From the NCBI RefSeq assembly GCF_021462265.1, contig NZ_JAJONF010000043.1, positions 1 to 64,000 on the forward strand: a DNA stretch of 64,000 nucleotides. Reading direction: 5' to 3'. This DNA is from Streptomyces shenzhenensis. Its GTDB lineage: Bacteria > Actinomycetota > Actinomycetes > Streptomycetales > Streptomycetaceae. The notes under the pieces are model-generated. The model was not told the origin of the DNA, searched no databases, and saw only the letters and a program-made list of their open reading frames with translations. Made by a program: the position numbers and the translations under genes. Below, piece by piece: positions 17,262 to 26,205 of this stretch (position 1 is its first letter; the number at the start of each line of letters is the position of its first letter).

Positions 17262-18635
17262 GTGTCCGCCACCGCATTCCCGAACAGGTCGCCCGACGGC
17301 CGTGTGCTGAGCAGGGGGGACCTGCACGCCAGCGTCCGCGATCCCGTCCTGGACACCATGACGTTCCTGAACGAGATCACCCACCGCTATCCCGACGCCA
17401 TCTCGTTCGCGCCGGGCCGGCCCTACGACGGATTCTTCGACATCGAGCAGGTCTTCGGCCATCTCCGCCGCTATCTCGACCACCTGGCCGCCCTCGGCCG
17501 CACCCCCGCCGAGGTGCGCACCGCGCTCTACCAGTACGGCCCCACCGCCGGCCAGATCCGCGACATCATCGCCGACTCGCTCCGCGCCGACGAGGGCATC
17601 GACGTACCACCGGAGTCGGTCGTCGTCACCGTCGGCGCCCAGGAGGCCATGCTGCTGGTGCTGCGCGCCCTCGTCGCCGGCCCCGAGGACGTCGTCCTGG
17701 TGGCCAGCCCCTGCTACTCGGGCATCACCGGCGCCGCCCGGCTGCTCGGCGTCACCGTCGTCCCGGTCGACGAGGACGAGAACGGCTTCTCGCTGACCGA
17801 GCTGGAGACCGTGATCGCGCGCGAACGAGCGGCCGGCCGGCGGCCCCGCGCCCTCTACGTCATCCCCGACCACTCCAACCCCTCGGGCAACACGGTGGAC
17901 CGGGACACCCGCCACCGGCTGCTGGCCGCCGCCGAGCGGCACGGCCTGCTGATCGTCGAGGACAGCCCCTACCGGCGGGTCAGCCCCGGCACCCCGCTGC
18001 CCACCCTCAAGTCGCTCGACCGGTCCCGTACCGTCGTGCACCTCGGTTCCTACTCCAAGACCGTCTTCCCCGGCGCGCGCGTCGGCTTCGCCGTCGCCGA
18101 CCAGGAAGTCGTCGACGAGGACGGGCACACCGGCCTGCTCGCCGACGCACTCACCCGGATCAAGAGCATGGTGACGGTCAACACCTCCTCGCTGAGCCAG
18201 GCCGTGGTGGCCGGCGCCCTGCTCGCCGCGGACGGCCGGATCTCCACGCTCAACGAGGAGCCCGCCGCCTACTACGGCGACGCCATGCGGACCACCCTGC
18301 GCTGCCTCGACGCCCGGCTGCCGGCCGCGCGCCGCGCGGAGCTGGGCGTCCGCTGGAACCGGCCCGCCGGTGGTTTCTTCCTCACCGTCCGGGTCCCTTT
18401 CCGGGCCGACAACGCGGCACTCGCCCGGTCCGCCGAGAAATTCGGGGTGCTCTGGACACCCCTCAGCTACTTCTATCCGGACGGCGGCGGAGAGCATGCA
18501 CTGAGGCTCTCCACCAGCTATCTGACGAAGACCGAGATCAAGGAAGGCACAGCGCGCCTCGCCGATTTCATCGAGGCACAGACGGCCGCGGACCAGGACC
18601 TCGTTCCCGAACCCGTGAACAGCCCGCAGCGCTGA
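17262..18635 (+). CDS. hpgT: Phenylglycine aminotransferase (HpgT-like)
   Basis: A 457-residue PLP fold type I aminotransferase. PDHSNPSGN carries the conserved Asn-Pro, VEDSPY follows, and the PLP-binding Lys266 lies in SYSKTVFPGARVG. The N-terminus (DPVLDTMTFLNEIT, SFAPGRPYDGFFD) resembles HpgT/Pgat, which makes 4-hydroxy- and 3,5-dihydroxyphenylglycine from the glyoxylates. It is followed by dpgABC, so 3,5-dihydroxyphenylglyoxylate is the likely substrate. GTG 17262 is preferred because GGGGGAG lies upstream; ATG 17223 would add 13 residues with a weaker site. The amino donor in this pathway is usually tyrosine. Confidence 0.85.
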   Translation: MSATAFPNRSPDGRVLSRGDLHASVRDPVLDTMTFLNEITHRYPDAISFAPGRPYDGFFDIEQVFGHLRRYLDHLAALGRTPAEVRTALYQYGPTAGQIRDIIADSLRADEGIDVPPESVVVTVGAQEAMLLVLRALVAGPEDVVLVASPCYSGITGAARLLGVTVVPVDEDENGFSLTELETVIARERAAGRRPRALYVIPDHSNPSGNTVDRDTRHRLLAAAERHGLLIVEDSPYRRVSPGTPLPTLKSLDRSRTVVHLGSYSKTVFPGARVGFAVADQEVVDEDGHTGLLADALTRIKSMVTVNTSSLSQAVVAGALLAADGRISTLNEEPAAYYGDAMRTTLRCLDARLPAARRAELGVRWNRPAGGFFLTVRVPFRADNAALARSAEKFGVLWTPLSYFYPDGGGEHALRLSTSYLTKTEIKEGTARLADFIEAQTAADQDLVPEPVNSPQR

Positions 18636-18725
18636 ATTTCCCGAACGTTCCCGAAAGGTGGAATCCGTGCGCGATGTCGGCACGACTCCGCGATCACGTC
18701 AAAAACCGCGCAGCAAGTCCCGTAT

Positions 18726-19847
18726 GTGGGGGTGGACCTTCCGATGACCATCACGCTCGAGGCAGGCGACGGCGTCGTCACCGCGGCGCACCGGCCGCGC
18801 ATCACCGGCGTCGGCACCGCGGTGCCCCCGGCCTCCTACTCCCAGCAGGACGTCCTCGACGCCTTCGCGATCAGCGACCCGAAGATCACCTCCGTCTTCC
18901 GCAACAGCGCCATCGACCGGCGCCACCTCCGGCTGCCCGAGCCCGGCACGGACGGCGTGCGCGGCCCCGAGAGCCAGGGCGACCTCCTCGACAAACACAA
19001 ACGGGCGGCCGTCGAGATGGGCGCCGAGGCGCTCCGCGCCTGCCTCAAGCGGGCCGGCGCCGACCTGTCCGACCTGCGCCATCTGTGCTGCGTCACCTCC
19101 ACCGGCTTCCTCACCCCCGGCATCAGCGCGCTGCTCATCCGCGAGCTCGGCATCGACCGGCACTGCTCGCGCAGCGACATCGTCGGCATGGGCTGCAACG
19201 CCGGCCTCAACGCCCTGAACCTGGTGTCCGGCTGGTCGGCCGCGCACCCCGGGGAACTGGCCGTGCTGCTGTGCACGGAGGCCTGCTCCGCCGCCTACGC
19301 CATGGACTCCTCCATGCGCACCGCGGTCGTCAACAGCCTCTTCGGCGACGGCGCCGGCGCGATCGCGCTGCTCTCCGGCCCGCAGGAGGCCGTGACCGCC
19401 GAGGAGGGCCCGACCCTCCTCAAGTTCGCCAGCTGCATCATCCCCGAGGCGGTCGGCGCGATGCGCTACGACTGGGACCGCGACCTGGGCCGGTTCAGCT
19501 TCTACCTCGACCCGCAGGTGCCGTACGTGGTCGGCGCGCACGCCGAGATCGTCATCGACCGGCTGCTCGCCGGGACCGGGCTGCGCCGCAGCGACATCCG
19601 GCACTGGCTGGTGCACTCCGGCGGCAAGAAGGTCATCGACTCGGTCGTCGTCAATCTCGGCCTCACCCGCCACGACCTGCGCCACACGGTCGGTGTGCTG
19701 CGGGACTACGGCAATGTGTCGAGCGGTTCGTTCCTCTTCTCCTACGAGCGGCTGCTCGACGAGAAGGCCGCCGAACCCGGCGACTACGGCGTGCTGATGA
19801 CGATGGGGCCGGGATCCACCCTCGAGACGGTACTGGTGCAGTGGTGA
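18726..19847 (+). CDS. dpgA: DpgA, 3,5-dihydroxyphenylacetyl-CoA synthase (type III PKS)
   Basis: A 373-residue type III polyketide synthase. The active-site Cys157 lies in GMGCNAG; His and Asn lie in the C-terminal half (HSGGKK and DYGNVSSGS). The protein starts MGVDLPMT, close to the N-terminus recalled for glycopeptide DpgA, which supports GTG 18726 over ATG 18744. DpgA condenses four malonyl-CoA to the resorcinol precursor 3,5-dihydroxyphenylacetyl-CoA. Its stop overlaps the dpgB start. The gap 18636-18725 holds no obvious promoter, so it is probably in one operon with the aminotransferase. Confidence 0.95.
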   Translation: MGVDLPMTITLEAGDGVVTAAHRPRITGVGTAVPPASYSQQDVLDAFAISDPKITSVFRNSAIDRRHLRLPEPGTDGVRGPESQGDLLDKHKRAAVEMGAEALRACLKRAGADLSDLRHLCCVTSTGFLTPGISALLIRELGIDRHCSRSDIVGMGCNAGLNALNLVSGWSAAHPGELAVLLCTEACSAAYAMDSSMRTAVVNSLFGDGAGAIALLSGPQEAVTAEEGPTLLKFASCIIPEAVGAMRYDWDRDLGRFSFYLDPQVPYVVGAHAEIVIDRLLAGTGLRRSDIRHWLVHSGGKKVIDSVVVNLGLTRHDLRHTVGVLRDYGNVSSGSFLFSYERLLDEKAAEPGDYGVLMTMGPGSTLETVLVQW

Positions 19848-20554
19848 CGGGAGAGGCGCGAGACGTGAGAGGCGTGAGAGACGTGGACGTGACCGTGGAC
19901 GAAGCGCCGGCCCTGGACGTGGACGGCCGCCGGCCGCCGACGGCGGTGGCCGTGAAGGAACTCGCCGCGCTCTGCGACCGGGTGGAGGACGGCGGCCCCG
20001 CCGTCGCCGTGCTGCGCGTCACCGGCGCGCCCGCCGCGGACTGGACGGACGGTCTCGACACCGCCCTGGTCACCAAGTGGGAACGGACCCTGCGCCGCTT
20101 CGAGCGGCTGCCCGCGGTGACCGTCGCCGTCGCCGCCGGGGACACCGGCGGCACCGCCCTTGACGCCTTCCTCACCGCCGACCTGCGGCTGGCGGCGCCC
20201 GGCACCCGGCTGGTGCTGCCCTCCGACGGCGAGGCCACCTGGCCCGGCATGGCCGTCCTCCGCCTGGTCCGCCTCCTCGGCGCCGGCCGCGCCCGCCGGG
20301 CCGTCCTGTTCGGCGACCCGATCGATGCCGAACAGGCCCTCGCCCTCGGCCTGGCCGACACCCTCACCGCCGCCCCGGAGGCGACCCTCGCCGCCCTGAC
20401 CACCCGCTACGCCGCGCACGCCGGCACCGAACTCGCCGTCCGCCGCCAACTCCTCCTCGACGCCGCCACCACCCCCTTCGAAGACGCCCTCGGCTCCCAC
20501 CTCGCCGCCTGCGACCGCGCCCTGCGCCGCCACCCCACCCAGGAGCCGGCATGA
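19844..20554 (+). CDS. dpgB: DpgB, enoyl-CoA hydratase-like partner of DpgA
   Basis: A 236-residue crotonase-superfamily protein from GTG 19844, which overlaps the dpgA stop. It has weak crotonase features (TADLRLAAPGTRLVLPSDGE, a DPIDAEQALALGLAD segment) and lacks strong oxyanion-hole motifs, as expected for DpgB. DpgB aids the dehydration/aromatisation step with DpgA. The first 25 residues are charged and not conserved-looking, so a slightly later GTG is possible. Its stop overlaps the dpgC ATG. Confidence 0.88.
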   Translation: MTGEARDVRGVRDVDVTVDEAPALDVDGRRPPTAVAVKELAALCDRVEDGGPAVAVLRVTGAPAADWTDGLDTALVTKWERTLRRFERLPAVTVAVAAGDTGGTALDAFLTADLRLAAPGTRLVLPSDGEATWPGMAVLRLVRLLGAGRARRAVLFGDPIDAEQALALGLADTLTAAPEATLAALTTRYAAHAGTELAVRRQLLLDAATTPFEDALGSHLAACDRALRRHPTQEPA

Positions 20555-22140
20555 CCACCACCTCACCGGACCCCTCGGGAGGACCGAGCGTTCCGGGCCG
20601 GAGGCCTGCCGTGGAGGGTCCCGGGGAGCCGGGGCCTTCGGGTCAGGTGTCGGTCGCGGGGAGCTCTGGGGAAGAAGGGCTCCCAGGCCCGGCGTCCGCT
20701 GTGGAGAACCCCGGAGCATCGGAGCTTCGGTCCCAGGGGTCTCTCGTGGAGGCCACAGGGCAGCCGGTTCTCCAGGGCTTCCGGTCCGTTGCGGAGGAGG
20801 CCGGGGGAACGGGGCGGGCCGCCGCGGCACCGGACCTCCATGGCCCGCCGGCCGCCGTGGCGGAGCCGGCCGGCTGGCAGGACGTCGTGGCGGCGTCGGC
20901 CGAGGTGGACCGGGTACTGGCCGGGCTGGTGCGGCCGGCGGGACGTGGGGTCGCCGCGCGGGAGGCCGCCGAGGCGGTGAAGGACGCGGCGCGAGCCGCG
21001 CGGTCCCGGTTCCTCGACATGCATGCCGATGCCGTCTACGACCGGCTGACCGACGGCCGTACCCGTTCGCTTCGCCTCGACGAGTTGGTCGAGGCGGCGG
21101 CCGGTGCCTTTCCCGGTCTCGTCCCCGGTCCCGAGCGGATCGCGGAGGAGCGGGCCCGGCCGCAGGCCGACAAGGAGGGGCACGAGATCGACCAGGGCAT
21201 CCTGCTGCGGGCCGTGCTGCGCTCGCCGGTCGCGGGCCCGCACCTGCTCGATGCGATGCTCCGGCCCACCGCCCGCGCGATCCGGCTGCTGCCGGAGTTC
21301 CGGCGCACGGGCGTGCTGGAGACGGAGTCCGTACGGCTCGAACGCCGGGACGGCGTCGCCCGGCTGACGCTCTGCCGCGGCGACCGGCTCAACGCCGAGG
21401 ACGAGCAGCAGGTCGACGACATGGAGACCGCCGTCGACCTGGCCCTGCTCGACCCCGGCGTCCGGGTCGGGCTGGTGCGCGGCGGCGAGATGACCCACCC
21501 CCGCTACCGGGGCCGGCGGATCTTCAGCGCCGGCATCAACCTCAAGAGCCTCAGCTCCGGCGGTATCCCGCTGGTCGGCTTCCTGCTCCGCCGCGAGCTC
21601 GGCTATCTCCGCAAACTCGCCCGCGGCCTGTCTCTCGGCGACGCCGCCACCTGGCACACCAGGTACGCCGACAAGCCGTGGCTGGCCGCGGTCGACGGCT
21701 TCGCCATCGGCGGCGGCATGCAGATGCTGTTCGTCTTCGACCACGTGGTGGCCGCCTCGGACGCGTACTTCAGCCTTCCCGCCGCCAAGGAGGGCATCGT
21801 CCCCGGCGCCGGCAACTTCCGCCTCGGCCGTTTCACCGGGCCCCGGCTCGCCCGGCAGGTCATCCTCGGCGGCCGCAGAATCAGGGCGGCGGAGCCGGCG
21901 GCCCGGCTGCTGGTCGACGAGGTCGCCGAGCCCGACGAGATGGACGCCGCCGTCGAACGCGGCCTGGACCGGCTCGACGGCGAGGCCGTGCTCGCCAACC
22001 GCCGGATGCTCAACCTCGCCGACGAACCCGAGGACGCGTTCCGCGCCTACATGGCCGAGTTCGCCCTCCAGCAGGCCCTGCGGATCTACGGCGAGGACGT
22101 CATCGGCAAGGTCGGCCGCTTCGCGGCGGGAAGCGGGTGA
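20551..22140 (+). CDS. dpgC: DpgC, cofactor-free dioxygenase, with unusual N-terminal extension
   Basis: A 529-residue protein. From about residue 110 on it matches DpgC: RADKEGxEIDQG-like segment, FSAGINLKSL, DGFAIGGGMQM, YFSLPAAKEGIVPGAGN and YMAEFALQQAL. DpgC oxidises 3,5-dihydroxyphenylacetyl-CoA with O2 and no metal or cofactor to 3,5-dihydroxyphenylglyoxylate. Family members are about 430 residues, so some 100 residues at the N-terminus are extra. These are Gly/Pro/Ser/Glu-rich and look like degenerate repeats. ATG 20551 overlaps the dpgB stop, which supports translation of the extension. Confidence 0.93.
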   Translation: MTTTSPDPSGGPSVPGRRPAVEGPGEPGPSGQVSVAGSSGEEGLPGPASAVENPGASELRSQGSLVEATGQPVLQGFRSVAEEAGGTGRAAAAPDLHGPPAAVAEPAGWQDVVAASAEVDRVLAGLVRPAGRGVAAREAAEAVKDAARAARSRFLDMHADAVYDRLTDGRTRSLRLDELVEAAAGAFPGLVPGPERIAEERARPQADKEGHEIDQGILLRAVLRSPVAGPHLLDAMLRPTARAIRLLPEFRRTGVLETESVRLERRDGVARLTLCRGDRLNAEDEQQVDDMETAVDLALLDPGVRVGLVRGGEMTHPRYRGRRIFSAGINLKSLSSGGIPLVGFLLRRELGYLRKLARGLSLGDAATWHTRYADKPWLAAVDGFAIGGGMQMLFVFDHVVAASDAYFSLPAAKEGIVPGAGNFRLGRFTGPRLARQVILGGRRIRAAEPAARLLVDEVAEPDEMDAAVERGLDRLDGEAVLANRRMLNLADEPEDAFRAYMAEFALQQALRIYGEDVIGKVGRFAAGSG

Positions 22141-22143
22141 CGA

Positions 22144-22953
22144 GTGCCGTACGCACGGATCGACGGCAGGGACCTCGCCTACGAGGAGTACGGCGCCGCA
22201 GGCGCCCCGGCCGTGGTGCTGGTCGCCGGCACCGGCGCCCCCGGCCGGGTGTGGCGGGCCCACCAGGTGCCGGCGCTGCGCCGGGCCGGCCTGCGGGTCG
22301 TCACCCTCGACAACCGGGGGCTCGGCCCGGAGCCGGCCGGTTCCTTCACCCTCGCGGACCTGGCCGCCGATGTCGCCGCGCTGATCGAGTACCTCGGCGC
22401 GGCGCCGTGCCGGCTGGTCGGGCACTCGCTGGGCGCGATCATCGTGCAGGAGGTGGTCCTGGCCCGGCCCGAACTCGTCGACCGGGCCGTCCTGATGGCG
22501 GGCGGCGGCCGCACGGACGCGCTGATCGCTGCCGCCTCCGCCGCCGACCTCGCGCTCGCCGACGGCGGGGTCCGGCTGCCGCCCGCGGTCGCGGCCCACC
22601 GGCACGCCCTGCAGAACCTCTCACCCCGCACCCTCGACGACGACGCGCGGCTCACCGACTGGCTGGGCCTGTTCGAGCTCACCCTCCCCGATCCCGCCGC
22701 CGTCCGCGCCCAGCTGGGCCTGGAGCTCATCCCGAACCGGCTGGCCGCCTACCGCCGTATCACGCGGCCGTGTCTGGCCGTCGCCTTCGCCGACGACCTG
22801 GTGGTCCGCCCCCGCTTGACCCGCGAACTCGCCGACGCCATCCCCGGCTGCCGGTACACCCAGATCCCCGGCTGCGGCCACTTCGGCTATCTGGAGCGGC
22901 CCGAGGAGGTGAACGCCGAACTCCTCGGCCATCTCGCGGGCACCCGGGTGTGA
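22144..22953 (+). CDS. Alpha/beta hydrolase at the end of the Dpg operon
   Basis: A 269-residue alpha/beta hydrolase with nucleophile elbow GHSLGA (Ser95), an Asp in VAFADDLVV and a His in GCGHFGYLERPEE. It starts 3 bp after dpgC stops, so it is co-transcribed with the Dpg cassette. DpgD (enoyl-CoA isomerase/hydratase) often occupies this place in glycopeptide clusters and is not seen here. A thioesterase-like role on a CoA or carrier-bound intermediate is possible, but the sequence alone does not show the substrate. Confidence 0.85.
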   Translation: MPYARIDGRDLAYEEYGAAGAPAVVLVAGTGAPGRVWRAHQVPALRRAGLRVVTLDNRGLGPEPAGSFTLADLAADVAALIEYLGAAPCRLVGHSLGAIIVQEVVLARPELVDRAVLMAGGGRTDALIAAASAADLALADGGVRLPPAVAAHRHALQNLSPRTLDDDARLTDWLGLFELTLPDPAAVRAQLGLELIPNRLAAYRRITRPCLAVAFADDLVVRPRLTRELADAIPGCRYTQIPGCGHFGYLERPEEVNAELLGHLAGTRV

Positions 22954-23079
22954 CGCCGTGCCACGGGACCCGCTGCTTTCCGACCAGTCGGTCGGTCGTT
23001 CGGGCGGAGGGCCCCGTCAGCAAGGAGACCGCGCCGACCGCGAGGAGCACGCCGGTGCCGTCGAGTTCAGGATCGGCCG

Positions 23080-24654
23080 CTACCGCTGCTCCGAGGACTC
23101 GTCACGCGAGGCAGCCCGCCCCCGGAGCGTCACGAGTGCCAGCAGGGCCGAGAACAGTGCGGCCGAGCCGCAGACGACGAAGCCGATCGAGTAGCCGTGG
23201 CCGAGGGCGTCCAGGGCGAGTGGGTGAAGGTCTGCCAGCTTGGGTGACGCCGCCGAGGCACCGTTCACAGCGAGCGGGCCGCCCTCCTCCAGTACGGCCG
23301 CGCCCGCGCCTTTCAGCGCTTGCGGGAGCGCGGAGTCGGTCAGCGAGTCGGAGAAGCTGCTTGCCGCGCGGCTCAGGGCCACGGCGCCGATGACCGCCGG
23401 CCCGAGGGTGAAGCCGAAGTCGCGCAGCAGGTTGGTGGTGGCGCTCGCCATGCCGGCCAAGCGCACCGGCACGGTGTTGACGGCCGTCGCTGTGATCGAC
23501 GAGACGGTGATCGCGAAGCCCAGGCCGACCAGACCGAGTGGCAGGATCAGCGAGGTGAACGCGGTGTCGGTGATCGGCAGGGTCGCCGTCCAGTAGTCGC
23601 CCGCCGCCATCAACAGCAGCCCCGCGCCCAGCAGCAGCCCCGGCGCCACCGTTCTCAGCAGTCTCTCGGTCAGCGGCAGCATCGCCAGCGCGACGCCGTT
23701 GAGCAGGACGAAGGCCAGGGCCGTGCGCATCGGGGCCTGGTCCTGCACGGGGCCGAGCCGGATGCTGACGGAGTAGGCGGTGCCCAGGAAGGCGAACATC
23801 CCCACCACGGCCACCACCGAGGCCACCGCGAAGGCGCGGTTGCGGAACAGGTCCAGGCGCAGGAGCGGGGACTTGGCGTGTTTCTCGGCGAGGACGAAGG
23901 CGGCGAGGAAGGCGGCCGCCAGGACGAAGGCGATGACGATGGAGGGCGAGGCCCAGCCGTCGGTGGGCCCCTGGATGATGGCGTAGAGCAGGGCGAACAG
24001 GCCCAGACCGATGGTCAGTTGGCCCGCCACGTCCAGTGAACGCCCCTCGGGGGCACTGGAGTCGACCGTGAACAGGGCGCTGACGGCGGCGCTCACCGCG
24101 GCGATGGCGGTGACCACGACGAAGGACCACCGCCACGAGCCGTAGGTGGCGGTGATGCCGCCGAGCAGGGGGGCGAGGAATCCGCCGGTGGAGAGCAGGG
24201 CCGCCCACATCGCGATGACCCGGGCCCGTTGGGTGGCTGAGGTGGTGGCGGCGGCCAGTACGGCCAGCGAGGTCGGGAACAGGCTCGCGGCGCCCAGCCC
24301 TGCCAGGGCCTGTCCGGTCCAGAGCTGGTGGACGCCGGAGGCGGTGGCGCTGACCAGCTCGCCCACGGCCAGCAGCGAGGCGCCGCCGATCAGCAGCCGT
24401 TTGCGGCCGAAGAGGTCGCCGAGCAGGCCGAAGGTCAACTCCAGTACGGCGACCGGCAACAAGAAGGCGTCGGAGATCCAGGTGAGCTGAGAGCCGACCG
24501 GGTGCAGGTCGGACTGGAACAGTCCGTTGAGGGTCGCCGGTATGGCCAGCCCGACCTGGGCGAGGCAGACGGCGAGGAGACCGGCGACCAGGGTGCCGGT
24601 GGTCAGGCCACGGCCGACGGCGGTTGTGGTGGAGGGTTCGGTCGTCATGGACAC
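23080..24654 (-). CDS. MFS drug-efflux type transporter (DHA2, 14-TM)
   Basis: A 524-residue transporter of the EmrB/QacA type. It has many hydrophobic helices, a loop GDLFGRKRLLIGG between helices 2 and 3 and the motif WRWSFVVVTAIAA. The length fits 14 helices. Start GTG 24654 is chosen because AGGAG lies 5 nt upstream; ATG 24648 is the alternative. It is convergent with the Dpg operon and lies downstream of the secreted hydrolase. No link to the NRPS is needed; substrate unknown. Confidence 0.9.
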   Translation of the reverse strand: MSMTTEPSTTTAVGRGLTTGTLVAGLLAVCLAQVGLAIPATLNGLFQSDLHPVGSQLTWISDAFLLPVAVLELTFGLLGDLFGRKRLLIGGASLLAVGELVSATASGVHQLWTGQALAGLGAASLFPTSLAVLAAATTSATQRARVIAMWAALLSTGGFLAPLLGGITATYGSWRWSFVVVTAIAAVSAAVSALFTVDSSAPEGRSLDVAGQLTIGLGLFALLYAIIQGPTDGWASPSIVIAFVLAAAFLAAFVLAEKHAKSPLLRLDLFRNRAFAVASVVAVVGMFAFLGTAYSVSIRLGPVQDQAPMRTALAFVLLNGVALAMLPLTERLLRTVAPGLLLGAGLLLMAAGDYWTATLPITDTAFTSLILPLGLVGLGFAITVSSITATAVNTVPVRLAGMASATTNLLRDFGFTLGPAVIGAVALSRAASSFSDSLTDSALPQALKGAGAAVLEEGGPLAVNGASAASPKLADLHPLALDALGHGYSIGFVVCGSAALFSALLALVTLRGRAASRDESSEQR

Positions 24655-24704
24655 GGGGGCTCCTGAGATGCGCGAACTCGGGGCGAGGGGGAGAGGTTTC
24701 GGGA

Positions 24705-26057
24705 TCAGCGGGTGCCGGTCAGCCGATGCGGCCTGTAGTCGGTGAAGGCGGCGCCGTCGAGACCCAGTGCGTCGGCGTCGTGCTGGAGAACGGCGGGGGT
24801 GGCGGAGTCGTCCCAGCGCCCGGTGTCCAGCCGGTGCTCCACGGCGTGCAGCCCGGCGAGCACTTCGGCGGTGGTGAAGTTGCAGTGGCTCTGGCGTGCC
24901 ACGTAGGCCTGTCGCAGCAGCACGGAGTCTCCGGCCCTGCGCACGCGGGCGGCGAAGGCCGACTCCTGCTCGACCGGCACGAGCTGGTCGGCGGTGGTGT
25001 GGATGTCGAGCAGCGGCACGGCCAGTCGCTGTCCGGCCGTGGAGGTCCGCTTCAGATGAGCCACCGCGGCCGGGTCGGCCGAGATGTCCGCGCCGCGGGT
25101 GAGCGTGTTCAGATCGGCTCGCAGGTCGAGTCCGGCGTCGCGGTAGAGCGCCTTGACCTGCGGGGTGTGGCTGGACTTGTGCAGCAGGCCGGCGTAGTCG
25201 ACGCCCTTGTTCCAGGACGTGTTCCCGCCGGCGGACCGCTCCACCGACCACCGCGCCGGGACGATGAAACCGAGCAGCCCCTGGGCCAGCCATGCGTACT
25301 GCTGCTCCTCCTGGCCCGTGAAGTCGCCACGCGCGGGCGGCTGCCGGCCCGGAGCCCAGTCGGCCAGATTGAGGTAGGCGGCGGCCAGGGCGATCCGGGC
25401 GCGTCCCGCTGGGGTCTGCTGTGCCGTTTCCACGGCCTGTGTGAGCCGGCCGGCCAGGGCGACAGCATCGGCCGGGCTGTCCAGGTTCACGAGTTGGCCG
25501 GTGTCGGCGGGGTCGAAGAACGTGGCAAGCGTGTACTCGGCGTCCAGTTGGTAGTTGTCCAGATCCACACCGCCCGCCACCAGGCCGCACAGGCCGAGGG
25601 AGCCGTCGACGCGTCCCGCGCCGTCGCGGGCGATCTGAGCGTTGACGAGGCCGCCCATGGACTGGCCCACCGATATGACCCGGGTCGGCGTTCCGATCTG
25701 CCGGCGGAAGGCGCTGAGCGCCGCGAACTGGTCCCGCTCGGCTGAGTCGAGCGCCCACATCGAGCCGTTCGGGTCGTAGGAGGAGCCGACGAGGGCGTAG
25801 CCGGCGTCCAGCAGGGCCTGGCGTACCGCGGCTGACGGTGCGTCGGCGGCGGTGGTCGGTCCGAACCCGTGGCTGAACAGCAGCAGGCTGCCGTTCCACT
25901 GCGCGGGTCTGTCCGCGATCCAGGTGGCGCCGTCGGACAGCGTCCCGGAGTAGTGGTCGCCGGCCGTGGCCCGCGCGTCGGCCGCCGGCCCGAGCAGAGC
26001 GGTGGCGAGGGCGGTCGCACAGGTGGCGGCGAGGGTGGGGAAGGGGGGACGAGGCAT
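24705..26057 (-). CDS. Secreted alpha/beta hydrolase
   Basis: A 450-residue protein with a Sec-type signal peptide (about 1-32, ending AADARATA), a nucleophile elbow GQSMGG, an acid in LLDIHTTADQLVP and a His in RQSHCNF. This is the order and spacing of a serine hydrolase of the secreted lipase/peptidase-like group. It lies about 50 bp upstream of the MFS gene on the same strand. The natural substrate cannot be read from the sequence. Confidence 0.82.
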   Translation of the reverse strand: MPRPPFPTLAATCATALATALLGPAADARATAGDHYSGTLSDGATWIADRPAQWNGSLLLFSHGFGPTTAADAPSAAVRQALLDAGYALVGSSYDPNGSMWALDSAERDQFAALSAFRRQIGTPTRVISVGQSMGGLVNAQIARDGAGRVDGSLGLCGLVAGGVDLDNYQLDAEYTLATFFDPADTGQLVNLDSPADAVALAGRLTQAVETAQQTPAGRARIALAAAYLNLADWAPGRQPPARGDFTGQEEQQYAWLAQGLLGFIVPARWSVERSAGGNTSWNKGVDYAGLLHKSSHTPQVKALYRDAGLDLRADLNTLTRGADISADPAAVAHLKRTSTAGQRLAVPLLDIHTTADQLVPVEQESAFAARVRRAGDSVLLRQAYVARQSHCNFTTAEVLAGLHAVEHRLDTGRWDDSATPAVLQHDADALGLDGAAFTDYRPHRLTGTR

Positions 26058-26205
26058 GACGGCGGCTCCGCGAGTCGAGGGGGACCGGAGAGGAGCGAGC
26101 TGGAAGAGCGCAGCGAATGTATGGCTCTTTTTTCATGGCAGTCAATCCTCTGCCCAATATTGGAGCAGGGGGCTCCGCGTCTGGGGGCCCGGGCTCGGGC
26201 GCGGA

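Noticed and set aside
13359..18683. 1774-codon open frame on the minus strand opposite the regulators and aminotransferase
   Set aside because: It is antisense to three clearly coding plus-strand genes, and its translation is a low-complexity Gly/Arg/Glu/Val-rich sequence, as expected for a shadow frame in G+C-rich DNA.
17252..19843. Plus-strand open frame in front of dpgB, in frame with it
   Set aside because: It is the alternative frame of the aminotransferase and dpgA. Only the part from 19844 resembles a real protein (DpgB).
24655..26157. N-terminal extension of the MFS frame through the secreted hydrolase gene
   Set aside because: The MFS start at 24654 has a good ribosome binding site, and the upstream part is an off-frame reading of the hydrolase.
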